Counted from the stretch's first letter, positions 43,966 to 54,616 are shown. The stretch: 64,000 nt of DNA from SZUA-117 sp964630795 (GCA_964630795.1 CAZVWF010000002.1:40867-104866), one strand, 5' to 3'. Notes: generated from the letters alone by a model not told the origin. Made by a program: numbers and translations.

Positions 43966-44181
43966 TCAGGCATCCATATCCGGTATGAGTTCGCTCTCAA
44001 GTTGCAAAATCATGTCTTTCAGGATCAGTCGCCGTTTTTTCAGGCGACGAATTCTGAGCTGGTCAACCATCGGGTCATGTGACAGGCTGTCAATCAGGTA
44101 ATCGAGATCGCGGTGGGTTACACGCAATTCCCGCAGTCGCTCGAACTGTTTGAAAGACTCGGTGTCGACTTTACCGTTCAT
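43966..44181 (-). CDS. YdcH/DUF465 family small protein
   Basis: The 71-residue helical protein has the family core THRDLDYLIDSLSHD, then RIRRLKKRRLILKDMI. The function is unknown; members are common in proteobacteria. It is transcribed leftward after cysQ, 55 bp away. Confidence 0.88.
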   Translation of the reverse strand: MNGKVDTESFKQFERLRELRVTHRDLDYLIDSLSHDPMVDQLRIRRLKKRRLILKDMILQLESELIPDMDA

Positions 44182-44236
44182 AGCCCATGGTTTTGAGTTT
44201 GCCGGTCTTTGTCGATTCTAGCAAATCGTAAACCGG

Positions 44237-45037
44237 CTAGCCGGTGGCCAGGATTCCGAGCCAGTCGCGGTCGTCGGGCCCTCTCACCAGGAAATGCGGA
44301 TTCAGGATGTCTTCCTTGGCGTTATAGGCCAATGGTTGTCCATCGAGTTCGAGTACAGCGCCACCAGCCTGCTCAACGACTGCCTGGGCTGCCGCCGTAT
44401 CCCATTCCGACGTTGGCCCCAGTCGCGGGTAGATATCTGCAGCCCCTTCGGCAACGACACAAAACTTGAGTGAACTGCCCATTGGCAACATTTCAACGTC
44501 GCCCAGTCGCTCGAGATAGGCATCCAGGCTCGCACCGCGGTGAGAGCGACTGCCAACCACGCGCAGAGGACTGGCCGATGTCGATGCAACACCGATGGAC
44601 CGTGAGTCACCATCGCCTTCCCGGACGGCAGCGCCGACACCCTCGCAGCCGGTGTAGGTCTTGCCGCTCACTGGTACGTGCACCACGCCAAGGACAGGTC
44701 TGTTGCCGTCGATCAATGCGATGTTGACGGTGAACTCTCCGTTGCGATTGACGAATTCCCTGGTGCCGTCGAGCGGATCAATCAGCCAGTACATGGGCCA
44801 TTTGCTGCGCACCTCGTAAGGTGCCAGCCCCGATTCCTCGGAAATGATCGGGATTTTTGGCGTGAGATTGCGCAAGCCGGCGTCGATGACACGATGGGAC
44901 GCCATATCAGCCTGGGTCAGCGGCGAGTCATCATCCTTGGCTTGTACATCGAAATCTGTTGCGTACACTCCCAAGATCGCGTCGCCCGCCGATCTTGCCA
45001 GTGCGACGGCCGGTTCAACCAACTCTGAGAGGTTCAT
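44237..45037 (-). CDS. cysQ: 3'(2'),5'-bisphosphate nucleotidase CysQ
   Basis: CysQ hydrolyses 3'-phosphoadenosine 5'-phosphate left over from sulfate assimilation. The 266-residue protein has the inositol-monophosphatase-fold metal motifs: PIISEESGLAPYE near 62-74, WLIDPLDGTREFVNRNGEFT near 86-105 and GPTSEWDTAAAQAVVEQAGG near 206-225. It diverges from a YrfG-like nucleotidase gene, the same pairing seen in other gammaproteobacteria. Confidence 0.95.
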   Translation of the reverse strand: MNLSELVEPAVALARSAGDAILGVYATDFDVQAKDDDSPLTQADMASHRVIDAGLRNLTPKIPIISEESGLAPYEVRSKWPMYWLIDPLDGTREFVNRNGEFTVNIALIDGNRPVLGVVHVPVSGKTYTGCEGVGAAVREGDGDSRSIGVASTSASPLRVVGSRSHRGASLDAYLERLGDVEMLPMGSSLKFCVVAEGAADIYPRLGPTSEWDTAAAQAVVEQAGGAVLELDGQPLAYNAKEDILNPHFLVRGPDDRDWLGILATG

Positions 45038-45061
45038 TCCTGGGTAGCCCTTTGCGATAGA

Positions 45062-45089
45062 TTGAATGCATTGAGGCGCGCAGTATAGA
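45062..45089 (+). promoter_or_regulatory. Sigma-70-like promoter for the nucleotidase gene
   Basis: TTGAAT (45062-45067) and TATAGA (45084-45089) are spaced 16 bp apart. They end 8 bp before the GTG start at 45098, so any leader would be extremely short. Confidence 0.45.
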
Positions 45090-45097
45090 ACATTAAC

Positions 45098-45769
45098 GTG
45101 GAAAAGAAGCCCGACAACATCGACGAATTACTCGACACCTGTGACTCGCTCATGCTCGACATGGACGGCACCTTGCTGGACCTCGCGTACGACAACTACA
45201 TGTGGATGGAACATATTCCCGCCGAGTACGCGCGCCAGAACGGCGTCTCGGAAGATCAAGCGAGGGACCATCTTTACACCGTGTTCAAGCGGTTGGAGGG
45301 CAAGCTCGACTGGTACTGTCTCGATCACTGGAGTGATGCGCTCGACCTGGACGTCGTCGCTTTGCACCGGGAACAGAACGGGCGTATCGGGTTTTTACCG
45401 GGCGCCAGGAAATTTCTGCAGAAAGTTGCGGGCCATCATGTCCGCGTATTACTCGTCACCAATTCGCACCAGCATACGCTCGATATCAAGGCTGAAGTGA
45501 CCGGCATCGTCGAGTATTTCGACGGCATCTATACGTCACATGCGCTGGGCGCCGCCAAGGAAGATCAGCCGTTCTGGCATGCGTTGCAGGAAAAGGAATC
45601 ATTCGATCCGGCACGTACCGTGTTTGTCGACGACAATGTTGCGGTACTGCAATCGGCACGGGATTTCGGCGTAGAAATGCTGCTGCACATTACGCGGCCG
45701 GATACGCAACGCGAGGCCCGGTCGCATGACGAATTTACCGGGATCGAAGGAGTCGGCGAACTTACCTAG
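45098..45769 (+). CDS. yrfG: GMP/IMP nucleotidase (HAD family, YrfG-like)
   Basis: The 223-residue protein has HAD motif I (LMLDMDGTLLDLAYDN, about 18-33), motif II (VLLVTNSHQHT) and motif IV (TVFVDDNVAVLQSARDFG). The YDNYMWMEHIPAEYA stretch after motif I is characteristic of YrfG. It starts with GTG at 45098. Its stop lies just inside the end of the convergent rhlB gene (8 bp overlap). Confidence 0.9.
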   Translation: MEKKPDNIDELLDTCDSLMLDMDGTLLDLAYDNYMWMEHIPAEYARQNGVSEDQARDHLYTVFKRLEGKLDWYCLDHWSDALDLDVVALHREQNGRIGFLPGARKFLQKVAGHHVRVLLVTNSHQHTLDIKAEVTGIVEYFDGIYTSHALGAAKEDQPFWHALQEKESFDPARTVFVDDNVAVLQSARDFGVEMLLHITRPDTQREARSHDEFTGIEGVGELT

Positions 45770-47063
45770 CCGGTTTCTTGCCGTGCGACTGACGACGAGG
45801 CGGCCGCTTGCCGCCTCCTGACTTCCGGCGCGGTGGTCCGCGACGATCTTTCCTTGGCCGCGGCGGCGGCTTGACGAGGTCCGGAAGGATGTCCGGGTCG
45901 TAGTTGGCGACCGGGATCTTGTGGCCAATATAGTCCTCAATTTCCGGCAGCGTGATCGCGTAGGTTTCGCAGCCGAAACTGATCGCATTGCCGTCGGCAC
46001 CAGCACGCGCGGTCCGGCCGATACGATGTACGTAATCCTCACGATCCTGCGGCAGATCATAGTTAATCACGTACTGCACATCCGGAATGTGTAGCCCGCG
46101 CGAGGCTACGTCTGTGCCGATCAGGACCGGCAATTCGCCGCTCTGAAATTGCTTGAGCATGCTCATCCGCTTCTTTTGCGGCACGTCGCCGGATATGGCG
46201 CTGGCATCGATATCATTGGCTTGCAAATACGCCTGGATCCTCTCTGCTTCGCGCTTGGTATTGACGAACACCATGATGCGACTCGCACCCATTTCGCGAA
46301 TCAGGCCCACAAGCAAGGGAATTTTGTCTTCGTTGGAAGGAAAGAAAATCGCCTGGCGGACACGGTCGGCTGTAATCTTTTCGGGCTCTACCCGTATCAG
46401 CTCGGGTTCATTCATATGCTCAAAAGCGAGCTCCATGACCCGGTGCGACAGGGTGGCGGAAAACAGCATGTTGAGACGTTTATCCGGCTTCGGCAGGCGG
46501 CGCAGCAGGTAGCGAATATCCTTGATGAAGCCGAGATCGAACATACGATCAGCTTCGTCCAGCACGGCGACCTCGACCTCGTTCAGCTTGAACACGCCCT
46601 GCTTGAAGTAGTCGATGATCCGGCCAGGCGTGCCGATGAGCAGGTCGACACCTGCGGCGATCGTGCGTCGCTGTTGCTCATAACCAGTGCCGCCGAACGC
46701 CAGTGCGATTTTCAGGCCGGTATGCTTTCCGAGCACCTCGGCATCGTTCGCGATCTGAATAGCCAGTTCCCGGGTTGGCGCCAGTATGAATATTCGCGGT
46801 TGTCGGGGCGTTTCGTCGTCAGATGCCGATTCGTCACCGGATCCGGTCAGGATTCGCTGATAGGCTGCGATCAGGAATGCAGCGGTTTTGCCGGTTCCCG
46901 TCTGCGCCTGTCCCGCCACATCATTGCGGTCCAGCGCAATCGGGAGCGTGCTGGCCTGGATGGGTGTACAAAATTCGAAGCCCGCATCGGCGATGCCGGG
47001 ACGGAGACTGTCGTGCAGTTCAAGTGCGTCGAATCTGAGTTCACTCAGGTGACTGTCAGTCAT
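45762..47063 (-). CDS. rhlB: ATP-dependent RNA helicase RhlB
   Basis: RhlB is the DEAD-box helicase that works with RNase E in mRNA decay. The 433-residue protein has the Q motif (FCTPIQASTLPIAL), AQTGTGKT, the DEAD box in VLDEADRMFDLGF, LFSATLS and HRIGRTARAG. It ends with an arginine/lysine-rich tail (about 395-433). The identity is supported by its position diverging from trxA-rho, a conserved arrangement in gammaproteobacteria. Confidence 0.93.
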   Translation of the reverse strand: MTDSHLSELRFDALELHDSLRPGIADAGFEFCTPIQASTLPIALDRNDVAGQAQTGTGKTAAFLIAAYQRILTGSGDESASDDETPRQPRIFILAPTRELAIQIANDAEVLGKHTGLKIALAFGGTGYEQQRRTIAAGVDLLIGTPGRIIDYFKQGVFKLNEVEVAVLDEADRMFDLGFIKDIRYLLRRLPKPDKRLNMLFSATLSHRVMELAFEHMNEPELIRVEPEKITADRVRQAIFFPSNEDKIPLLVGLIREMGASRIMVFVNTKREAERIQAYLQANDIDASAISGDVPQKKRMSMLKQFQSGELPVLIGTDVASRGLHIPDVQYVINYDLPQDREDYVHRIGRTARAGADGNAISFGCETYAITLPEIEDYIGHKIPVANYDPDILPDLVKPPPRPRKDRRGPPRRKSGGGKRPPRRQSHGKKPAR

Positions 47064-47323
47064 TGATATCCGGTCAGAAAATGTCGGTTGGGGGCTTGCA
47101 AAATGCTTCGTGAAGGGGTCAAATTAGCGCTATACCGACGCGACTCCCGTCGCACCTGCCAAATTCGCCATCATCGAAACCCAAGAGAAGCCGCGATAAA
47201 GCTGCGACATATTGCCTGATTGAGAAGGCAGCGTCATCCATTTTGAAATGTTCGTAGGCGCGAACGCCAAAACGAGCATTCCTAAAATCTAATTTCAACC
47301 TGTTCCATTTGGAGGTAAGCCTG

Positions 47324-47650
47324 GTGAGCGACAAGATCGTACACACCGATGATAATAATTTTGAAGCCGATGTTCTGAATTCGGAAAAGCCTGTTCTGCT
47401 CGATTTCTGGGCGGAATGGTGCGGGCCCTGCAAGATGATCGAGCCCCTGCTTTTCGAGGCTGCGGAGGAATATGCAGACCGCATGACCGTCGCCAAGATC
47501 AACATCGACGAAAACCCTAACACACCACCAAAATTTGGCATCCGCAGCATCCCGACACTGATGCTTTTCAAGGATGGTTCCGTCCATGCACAGAAACTGG
47601 GGGCGATGTCGAAATCCCAACTAACTGAGTTTCTGGAATCTAATCTGTGA
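47324..47650 (+). CDS. trxA: Thioredoxin 1
   Basis: The 108-residue protein has the thioredoxin active site WAEWCGPCKM (about 27-36) and the cis-proline region RSIPTLMLF. I chose GTG at 47324 because GGAGGT (47311-47316) lies 7 bp upstream; an in-frame TTG at 47309 overlaps that site. The 3' end overlaps the upstream end of rho by 4 bp, and rhlB diverges from it. Confidence 0.97.
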   Translation: MSDKIVHTDDNNFEADVLNSEKPVLLDFWAEWCGPCKMIEPLLFEAAEEYADRMTVAKINIDENPNTPPKFGIRSIPTLMLFKDGSVHAQKLGAMSKSQLTEFLESNL

Positions 47651-49080
47651 GAGGATACTTGGGTAATCAAACCAGAAATCGACCTAAGCAGTCGTCAAAA
47701 CAAAACAAGGGCAACAGTGGCAATCGCCGGCGCCGCCGGCGCCATCATAATGATGTGATGCCGGACGACGAGGGCAGCCTCGAAGTCATCCCTGCCGACC
47801 AGCTCGAATCAAGCAAGAACGCGATGAACCTGACGGATCTGAAGACCCGTCCGGCATCGGCACTTGTCGAACTCGGCGAATCACTGGGCCTGGAAAACCT
47901 GGCCCGCTCCCGCAAGCAGGACATCATCTTCTCGGTCCTGAAGGCGCACGCCAAACAGGGCGAGGATATCTACGGAGACGGCGTTCTGGAGATCCTGCAG
48001 GATGGTTTCGGGTTCCTGCGCTCCGCGGATAGCTCCTACCTGGCCGGACCTGACGATATCTACGTCAGTCCGAGCCAGATTCGACGCTTCAACCTGCGAA
48101 CGGGCGACACCGTTTCCGGACTGATTCGGCCGCCTAAGGATGGGGAACGCTACTTCGCGTTGCTCAAGGTCGGTGAAATCAATCATGACGCACCGGAGAA
48201 TGCGCGCAGCAAGGTTCTGTTCGAGAACCTGACGCCACTCTTCCCCCGTGATCGACTCAAGCTCGAGCAGGGCAATGGCAGTACCGAAGACCTGACGGCA
48301 CGAATCATCGACATGGTTGCGCCGATCGGCAAGGGACAACGCGGCCTGATCGTTTCGCCGCCGAAAGCCGGCAAGACGATGCTGCTGCAAAACATTGCAT
48401 CGGCCATTGTCGCCAACAGCCCCGATGTCGAATTGATCGTTCTTCTGATCGACGAGCGGCCGGAGGAAGTTACCGAGATGCAGCGTACGGTGCGCGGCGA
48501 AGTCGTGTCATCGACATTTGACGAACCGGCAAGCCGTCACGTGCAGGTTGCGGACATGGTGATCGAGAAGGCCAAACGTCTGACCGAGCACAAGCGGGAT
48601 GTCGTCATCCTGCTCGACTCGATCACACGACTGGCACGCGCCTACAACACGGTAGTGCCATCGTCAGGCAAGGTCCTGACCGGTGGTGTCGACGCGAATG
48701 CACTGCATCGTCCGAAGCGGTTCTTCGGTGCGGCGAGGAACATCGAGGAGGGCGGCAGCCTGACCATTCTCGCTACGGCGCTGGTTGATACCGGTTCGAA
48801 GATGGACGAAGTGATCTACGAGGAATTCAAAGGCACAGGCAACATGGAGGTCCACCTCGATCGCCGTATCTCCGAAAAACGTGTCTTCCCGGCGATCAAC
48901 ATCAACCGGTCAGGAACCCGTAAGGAAGAGTATCTGACGGAGCCGGAGGAGTTGCAGAAGATGTGGGTCCTGCGGAAGGTGCTGCATCCGATGGACGAGT
49001 TGGCGGCGGTCGAGTTCCTGTTGAACAAGTTGCAGGATACAAAGACCAACGTCGAATTCTTCGAGGCCATGAAAAGATAG
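47647..49080 (+). CDS. rho: Transcription termination factor Rho, with N-terminal extension
   Basis: Rho is the hexameric RNA helicase that ends transcription. From MNLTDLKTRPASALVELG onward (residue 60, ATG at 47824) the sequence aligns with E. coli Rho. Visible are the RNA-binding domain (VLEILQDGFGFLRSADSSYL), Walker A PPKAGKTMLLQ, Walker B VILLDSITRLARAYN and the GTGNMEVHLDR end. The GTG at 47647 overlaps the trxA stop (GTGA) and adds 59 residues rich in Asn, Ser and Arg, including an RRRRRRHHND stretch. An E. coli-like start at 47824 is the alternative, but it lacks a good ribosome binding site. Confidence 0.93.
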   Translation: MRGYLGNQTRNRPKQSSKQNKGNSGNRRRRRRHHNDVMPDDEGSLEVIPADQLESSKNAMNLTDLKTRPASALVELGESLGLENLARSRKQDIIFSVLKAHAKQGEDIYGDGVLEILQDGFGFLRSADSSYLAGPDDIYVSPSQIRRFNLRTGDTVSGLIRPPKDGERYFALLKVGEINHDAPENARSKVLFENLTPLFPRDRLKLEQGNGSTEDLTARIIDMVAPIGKGQRGLIVSPPKAGKTMLLQNIASAIVANSPDVELIVLLIDERPEEVTEMQRTVRGEVVSSTFDEPASRHVQVADMVIEKAKRLTEHKRDVVILLDSITRLARAYNTVVPSSGKVLTGGVDANALHRPKRFFGAARNIEEGGSLTILATALVDTGSKMDEVIYEEFKGTGNMEVHLDRRISEKRVFPAININRSGTRKEEYLTEPEELQKMWVLRKVLHPMDELAAVEFLLNKLQDTKTNVEFFEAMKR

Positions 49081-49233
49081 GCCATAACTGCCTCAGGTCA
49101 CGCAATACCTCGTTAAAAGTCGTCTCGCAATGCTCATGTACTCATACATACACTCCGCTTGCTCGCCGCCTTTCGCCTCGTCTCGCGCAATCTGAGATTG
49201 TTACGCCACTATCTTTCCGCGCAAGTTCAGTAC
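49081..49233. other. Region after rho with short symmetric sequences, no gene
   Basis: No supportable gene. The stretch has several small palindromes, such as CAATCTGAGATTG and ATGTA-CTCA-TACAT, and two TCTCGC.CAAT copies (near 49125 and 49182), so the transcript end is probably structured. The sequence leads into a terminator and then an assembly gap. Confidence 0.4.
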
Positions 49234-49265
49234 AAAAAAAGGCCCCGCACTGCGGGGCCTTTTTC
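49234..49265. terminator. Bidirectional rho-independent terminator after rho
   Basis: An 8-bp GC-rich stem (GGCCCCGC / GCGGGGCC, loop ACT) is flanked by seven A on the left and five T on the right. It can therefore work in both directions. It lies 150 bp after rho. Confidence 0.9.
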
Positions 49266-49270
49266 GTTGG

Positions 49271-49370
49271 NNNNNNNNNNNNNNNNNNNNNNNNNNNNNN
49301 NNNNNNNNNNNNNNNNNNNNNNNNNNNNNNNNNNNNNNNNNNNNNNNNNNNNNNNNNNNNNNNNNNNNNN
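49271..49370. other. Assembly gap, exactly 100 N
   Basis: A run of 100 N is the conventional filler for a gap of unknown size between contigs. Linkage of genes to its left and right is therefore not proven, and real DNA, possibly repeats or an RNA operon, is missing here. Confidence 0.98.
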
Positions 49371-49658
49371 AAAGACACCATTTGTTCAGTCCTCGCTTGT
49401 TTTTTTAAGGGGTTAGCCGGCACTTCGCTACCTCGGCCGGCCGCTCAAACTCAATGGATCGAGCCAAAGATTACCACCCTGCATTCATGCGGCCATCTTT
49501 TTGTTGCGCCCAGCGTGACGAAAATCGGACCGGTCGGAAGGCAGAACGCCCGGCAACTGCGCATCACTGGTGCCGGGAATCGCCCGATGCTTGCCGCAAT
49601 CCGTCTTTTGTGTTTCCTTCGTCGCCTCAACATCAATCGGGGAATCAAGGGAGTCGAA
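49371..49658. other. Sequence between the gap and the NimA-like gene
   Basis: No gene recognised. It is open in the frame of the next gene, but the predicted residues look non-coding. It may hold the promoter for the NimA-like gene. Confidence 0.4.
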
Positions 49659-50321
49659 GTGGCAACGGATCTACTCAAAACAGACAGGACGACGATCAGC
49701 CGGCACGCTGAGCGGGGTGGTTACGACCGGGAAACAGCCAATGCCATTCTCGACGAAGGCATGGTTGCCCATGTCGCATTTAACTCGGACGCAGGCCCGA
49801 TCGTGATTCCGATGACCTATGCCCGAATGGGTGACGATATTGTCCTGCACGGTGCGGTGGCCAGCCGCTGGATCGCCAGTTTTGAAAAGGGCATGCCGGT
49901 CAGTGTGTGTGTCACTTTGCTCGACGGGCTGGTGCTGGCGCAGTCGGCATTCTCTCACTCGATGAATTATCGATCGGTCGTTTGCTTCGGCGAAGCGACA
50001 ATCGTGACCGACAGTGACAGGAAGGCGGCAGCGTTCCAGGCTTTTGTCGATCACCTGATTCCCGGTCGTTGGGAAGATACGAAACAGCCGGATCGCAAGG
50101 AAACGGATGCAACGACGGTATTGTCGGTCCCGATTGACGAGGCGAGCACCAAGATTCGTTCCGGCCCACCCAAAGACGCCGTAAAAGATCTTGAAGAAGG
50201 TCACTGGACCGGTGTGATTCCGCTCGAAATGTCGAGTGGCTCAGCGATTCCGGATCCCGTTATGAAGGAGAATATTGCAATGCCTGAATACGTTCGGGCG
50301 TTCGATCCGAAACGACGCTGA
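49659..50321 (+). CDS. NimA-like flavin-binding protein (pyridoxamine 5'-phosphate oxidase family)
   Basis: The 220-residue protein has the start typical of the NimA/PPOx-related family: SRHAERGGYDRETANAILDE (about 13-32), then VAHVAFN, IPMTYARMGDDIVLHGAVAS and FSHSMNYRSVV. Such proteins bind FMN or related cofactors; some reduce nitroimidazoles, but most have no known substrate. GTG at 49659 was chosen because AAGGGAG is 5 bp upstream. It is convergent with moeA. Confidence 0.85.
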   Translation: MATDLLKTDRTTISRHAERGGYDRETANAILDEGMVAHVAFNSDAGPIVIPMTYARMGDDIVLHGAVASRWIASFEKGMPVSVCVTLLDGLVLAQSAFSHSMNYRSVVCFGEATIVTDSDRKAAAFQAFVDHLIPGRWEDTKQPDRKETDATTVLSVPIDEASTKIRSGPPKDAVKDLEEGHWTGVIPLEMSSGSAIPDPVMKENIAMPEYVRAFDPKRR

Positions 50322-50500
50322 GATTCTCACTACGGGTTGCACACAGGTTCATTTCGAAGACGATTTGCGTTTTGGCGCTGCCACCATTCCAGGTCCCGAT
50401 TCCGATCATTCGCATACTGCATGACCAGCGAAATCGCCTGTAGGGAAATCCTTGTTTCGCTCGAGCCTTCCTGGCCAGTGACATCGGCCGACAGCGTCTG

Positions 50501-51709
50501 TCAGGGCATCTTCCAGCGGTGTAGCGGGACGGTCGTCCCGGCTGCAAATTCGTTTTTTTCGCTGGCGAGCTCGACGTAGCCGTCCGTGCCGGATAGTGAA
50601 GCGAAGTCGCCGGACGTGTTGGTTTTTACGGGCATCGCGGAGATAACGCCATTCGGTCCGGCGCCCAGCCTGACCGGCTGAAAGCAGGTCAGGTCTGCGT
50701 TGAATTGGATATCTTCCGCCAGCGCCGCCATTTCCGTTTTCGGTGCGGTGCGCCCACTGGCCTGGAACAGGGCAGGTAATACGTACTGGCGGCAGCAAAC
50801 GAGTGATGAGACCGGGTTGCCCGGCAAGGCAAATACAGCCTGCTCATTCGGTCCGGTGCCGAACCACATGGGTTTACCCGGACGTTGCCTGATCTTGTGA
50901 AAGATCATTTCGACGCCGAGACTCGCCAGGACGCCGGGCACGAAATCGGCCTTGCCCATCGATACGCCACCGCTCAGGACGAGAACGTCATTGCCGGATA
51001 GCAGCGCCGACAGGCGATCTCGCAACCTGTCCCGATCATCCTCAATATGTTCGTGCGTCGATTCGCTGAAACCATGTCCAGCCAGCATTGCAACCAGCGC
51101 CGGGCCGTTGGACAGGCGTACCTGGTGCGCTTCAATTGGCGCACCAGGCGGAATCAGCTCATTACCTGTCGAAATCACGGAAATCGATGGCTGACAGTTG
51201 ACCGTTACTTCGGCCAGGCCACAGGAGGCAACGATGGCGATGTCCATCGGCGACAAATTCGATCCCGGCTCGAGAATGACGTCGCCATCGCGGTAGTCAG
51301 AACCCTGCGGATGTATGAACTGATTACGCCGGGCCTCGTAGCCTTCCTCGACGGTTGCAACGCCATCCCGGACGTCGAGCCGTTCCACCGCGATGACACA
51401 ATCCGTCCCTTCAGGCAGCACACCCCCTGTCATGATCTCGATGCAATTGGCCGGCGTCTCGAGGGCCATCACCGGGTCACCTGCGTGCTGCGTGCCCTGA
51501 ATGTGAAAAGCTCGTGCGCCGCCTTCCCAGGCATCAAAACTGATCGCGATGCCATCCATAGTGACACGGTCAAAGGGTGGCTGGTCGCGTTCGGCGGTAA
51601 CAACCTGTCTCAGAATTCGGTGAGGAGCTTCGGCAAGCGGGATCGGCTGCGCATCAAATGCAGGCATGGCGTCTGCAATCGCACGGGATGCTTCGGCCAC
51701 CGTCAACAT
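50501..51709 (-). CDS. moeA: Molybdopterin molybdenumtransferase MoeA
   Basis: MoeA inserts molybdate into adenylated molybdopterin. The 402-residue protein has the PPFDRVTMDGIAI opening near 48-60, the TGNELIPPGAPIE segment, and the MoCF motif LSGGVSMGKADFVPGVL near 250-266, then ALPGNPVSSLVC. I chose the ATG at 51709, 7 bp after the purD stop; the frame is open much further upstream only as an overlap with purD. The cofactor it makes is needed by the formate dehydrogenase at the left end of the window. Confidence 0.93.
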   Translation of the reverse strand: MLTVAEASRAIADAMPAFDAQPIPLAEAPHRILRQVVTAERDQPPFDRVTMDGIAISFDAWEGGARAFHIQGTQHAGDPVMALETPANCIEIMTGGVLPEGTDCVIAVERLDVRDGVATVEEGYEARRNQFIHPQGSDYRDGDVILEPGSNLSPMDIAIVASCGLAEVTVNCQPSISVISTGNELIPPGAPIEAHQVRLSNGPALVAMLAGHGFSESTHEHIEDDRDRLRDRLSALLSGNDVLVLSGGVSMGKADFVPGVLASLGVEMIFHKIRQRPGKPMWFGTGPNEQAVFALPGNPVSSLVCCRQYVLPALFQASGRTAPKTEMAALAEDIQFNADLTCFQPVRLGAGPNGVISAMPVKTNTSGDFASLSGTDGYVELASEKNEFAAGTTVPLHRWKMP

Positions 51710-51716
51710 GGAGATG

Positions 51717-53003
51717 TCAGTCCTGTTCGCGGGCGATCGCCCGATGACCGATATCTCGACGGTAGTAAACGTCGTCCCAGTCGATAGTATCGACACGCTG
51801 ATAGGCCCGGCGGCACGCATCCGACACGGAATCCCCGAGACCGACGACGCACAATACCCGACCACCGCTGGTGACGACCGTCTCGCCATCCATCGCAGTA
51901 CCGGCATGAAAAACTTTCACGTCGCTGTCGTCGGACCCGGTCAGCCCGCCGATAGAACGACCTTTGGCATAGCTCGCAGGATAGCCCCCGGCTGCCATGA
52001 CGACGCCCAGGGCCGCACGGGAATCCCAGTCTGCTTTTACTTGCCCGAGCTGGCCGGTAAGCGTCGCTTCGCATATGTCGACGAGATCGGATCGTAATCG
52101 CGCCATGATGGGTTGCGTTTCGGGGTCACCCATACGGCAATTGAACTCGATGACTTTGGGCGTACCGTCGGGTGTGATCATCAGCCCCGCGTACAGAAAT
52201 CCCGTGTAGGTGACACCTTCTTTACGCAATCCGGCGAGAGTCGGATGAATGACCTGATCCAGGATGCGTGCCTCGATCTCCGGTGTGACCACCGGTGCAG
52301 GTGAGTAGGCACCCATGCCACCGGTGTTGGGGCCGGTGTCGCCCTCGTCACGGGCTTTATGATCCTGCGAACTTGCGAGTGACAGCACACTCATCCCGTC
52401 GGTAACGACGATGAAGCTGGCTTCCTCGCCCTCGAGAAATTCCTCGATCACCACGCGTGCCCCCGCCGAGCCGAAGGTGTTCTCACTGAGCATGGCTGTT
52501 ACGGCCGACTCGGCTTCTTCCAGCGTGTGAGCGACGATCACACCTTTACCGGCAGCGAGCCCGTCCGCCTTGATGACAATCGGTGCGCCCTGTTCACGCA
52601 CGCAGGCGAGGGCTGCATCGACGTCGTCAAAACACTGGTACTGCGCCGTGGGGATGTCGTACTTCGCGAGGAAGTCCTTGGTATACGCCTTGGACCCCTC
52701 CAGCCGGGCGCCGGCGGCATCCGGCCCGAAACAGGCAAGTCCCGCATCGCGGAACCGGTCAACAATACCCTCAACCAGTGGTACCTCAGGGCCGACGATA
52801 GTCAGGTCAACCGCTTCATCGCCGGCGAGGTCGAACAAGGCATCGATGTCCTCGGCGCCGATGGCGACATTTCTTACACCGGGCTCGAGCGCAGTACCGG
52901 CGTTTCCTGGAGCGACAATAACTTCGTCGACGCGTTCTGACGCCGCACACTTCCACGCCATTGCGTGTTCACGTCCGCCGCTCCCGATTATGAGTACTTT
53001 CAT
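51717..53003 (-). CDS. purD: Phosphoribosylamine-glycine ligase
   Basis: PurD (GAR synthetase) joins glycine to phosphoribosylamine in purine synthesis. The 428-residue protein starts MKVLIIGSGGREHAMAWKCA and has the ATP-grasp core: IKADGLAAGKGVIVAHTLEE near 143-162, and NTGGMGAYSPAPVVT. The length is normal. It follows purH with 53 bp between, in which a REP-like hairpin sits. Confidence 0.97.
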   Translation of the reverse strand: MKVLIIGSGGREHAMAWKCAASERVDEVIVAPGNAGTALEPGVRNVAIGAEDIDALFDLAGDEAVDLTIVGPEVPLVEGIVDRFRDAGLACFGPDAAGARLEGSKAYTKDFLAKYDIPTAQYQCFDDVDAALACVREQGAPIVIKADGLAAGKGVIVAHTLEEAESAVTAMLSENTFGSAGARVVIEEFLEGEEASFIVVTDGMSVLSLASSQDHKARDEGDTGPNTGGMGAYSPAPVVTPEIEARILDQVIHPTLAGLRKEGVTYTGFLYAGLMITPDGTPKVIEFNCRMGDPETQPIMARLRSDLVDICEATLTGQLGQVKADWDSRAALGVVMAAGGYPASYAKGRSIGGLTGSDDSDVKVFHAGTAMDGETVVTSGGRVLCVVGLGDSVSDACRRAYQRVDTIDWDDVYYRRDIGHRAIAREQD

Positions 53004-53013
53004 CTGTTCATTA

Positions 53014-53035
53014 CGCGGGCTGGGCCCGCTCCTAC
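53014..53035 (-). repeat. REP-like palindromic element between purH and purD
   Basis: Read leftward, the sequence begins GTAGGAGCGGGCCCAGCCCG and ends CG. This has the GTAGGAGCGGGC...GCCCGC form of REP sequences found in Pseudomonas and Xanthomonadales, where a conserved GTAG head precedes a short hairpin. The stem here is GCGGGC / GCCCGC with a 3-nt loop. I found no second copy and no REP-associated transposase gene in the window. Confidence 0.55.
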
Positions 53036-53056
53036 GCTGCAGTCAATGCGTTCAGG

Positions 53057-54607
<1,551 letters not shown>

Positions 54608-54616
54608 CGGATGCCT

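Noticed and set aside
50333..50500. In-frame continuation after the moeA stop codon, about 56 codons
   Set aside because: It reads somewhat like protein but has no start before a late ATG, and MoeA has its normal length without it. Chance or slight decay is enough to explain it.
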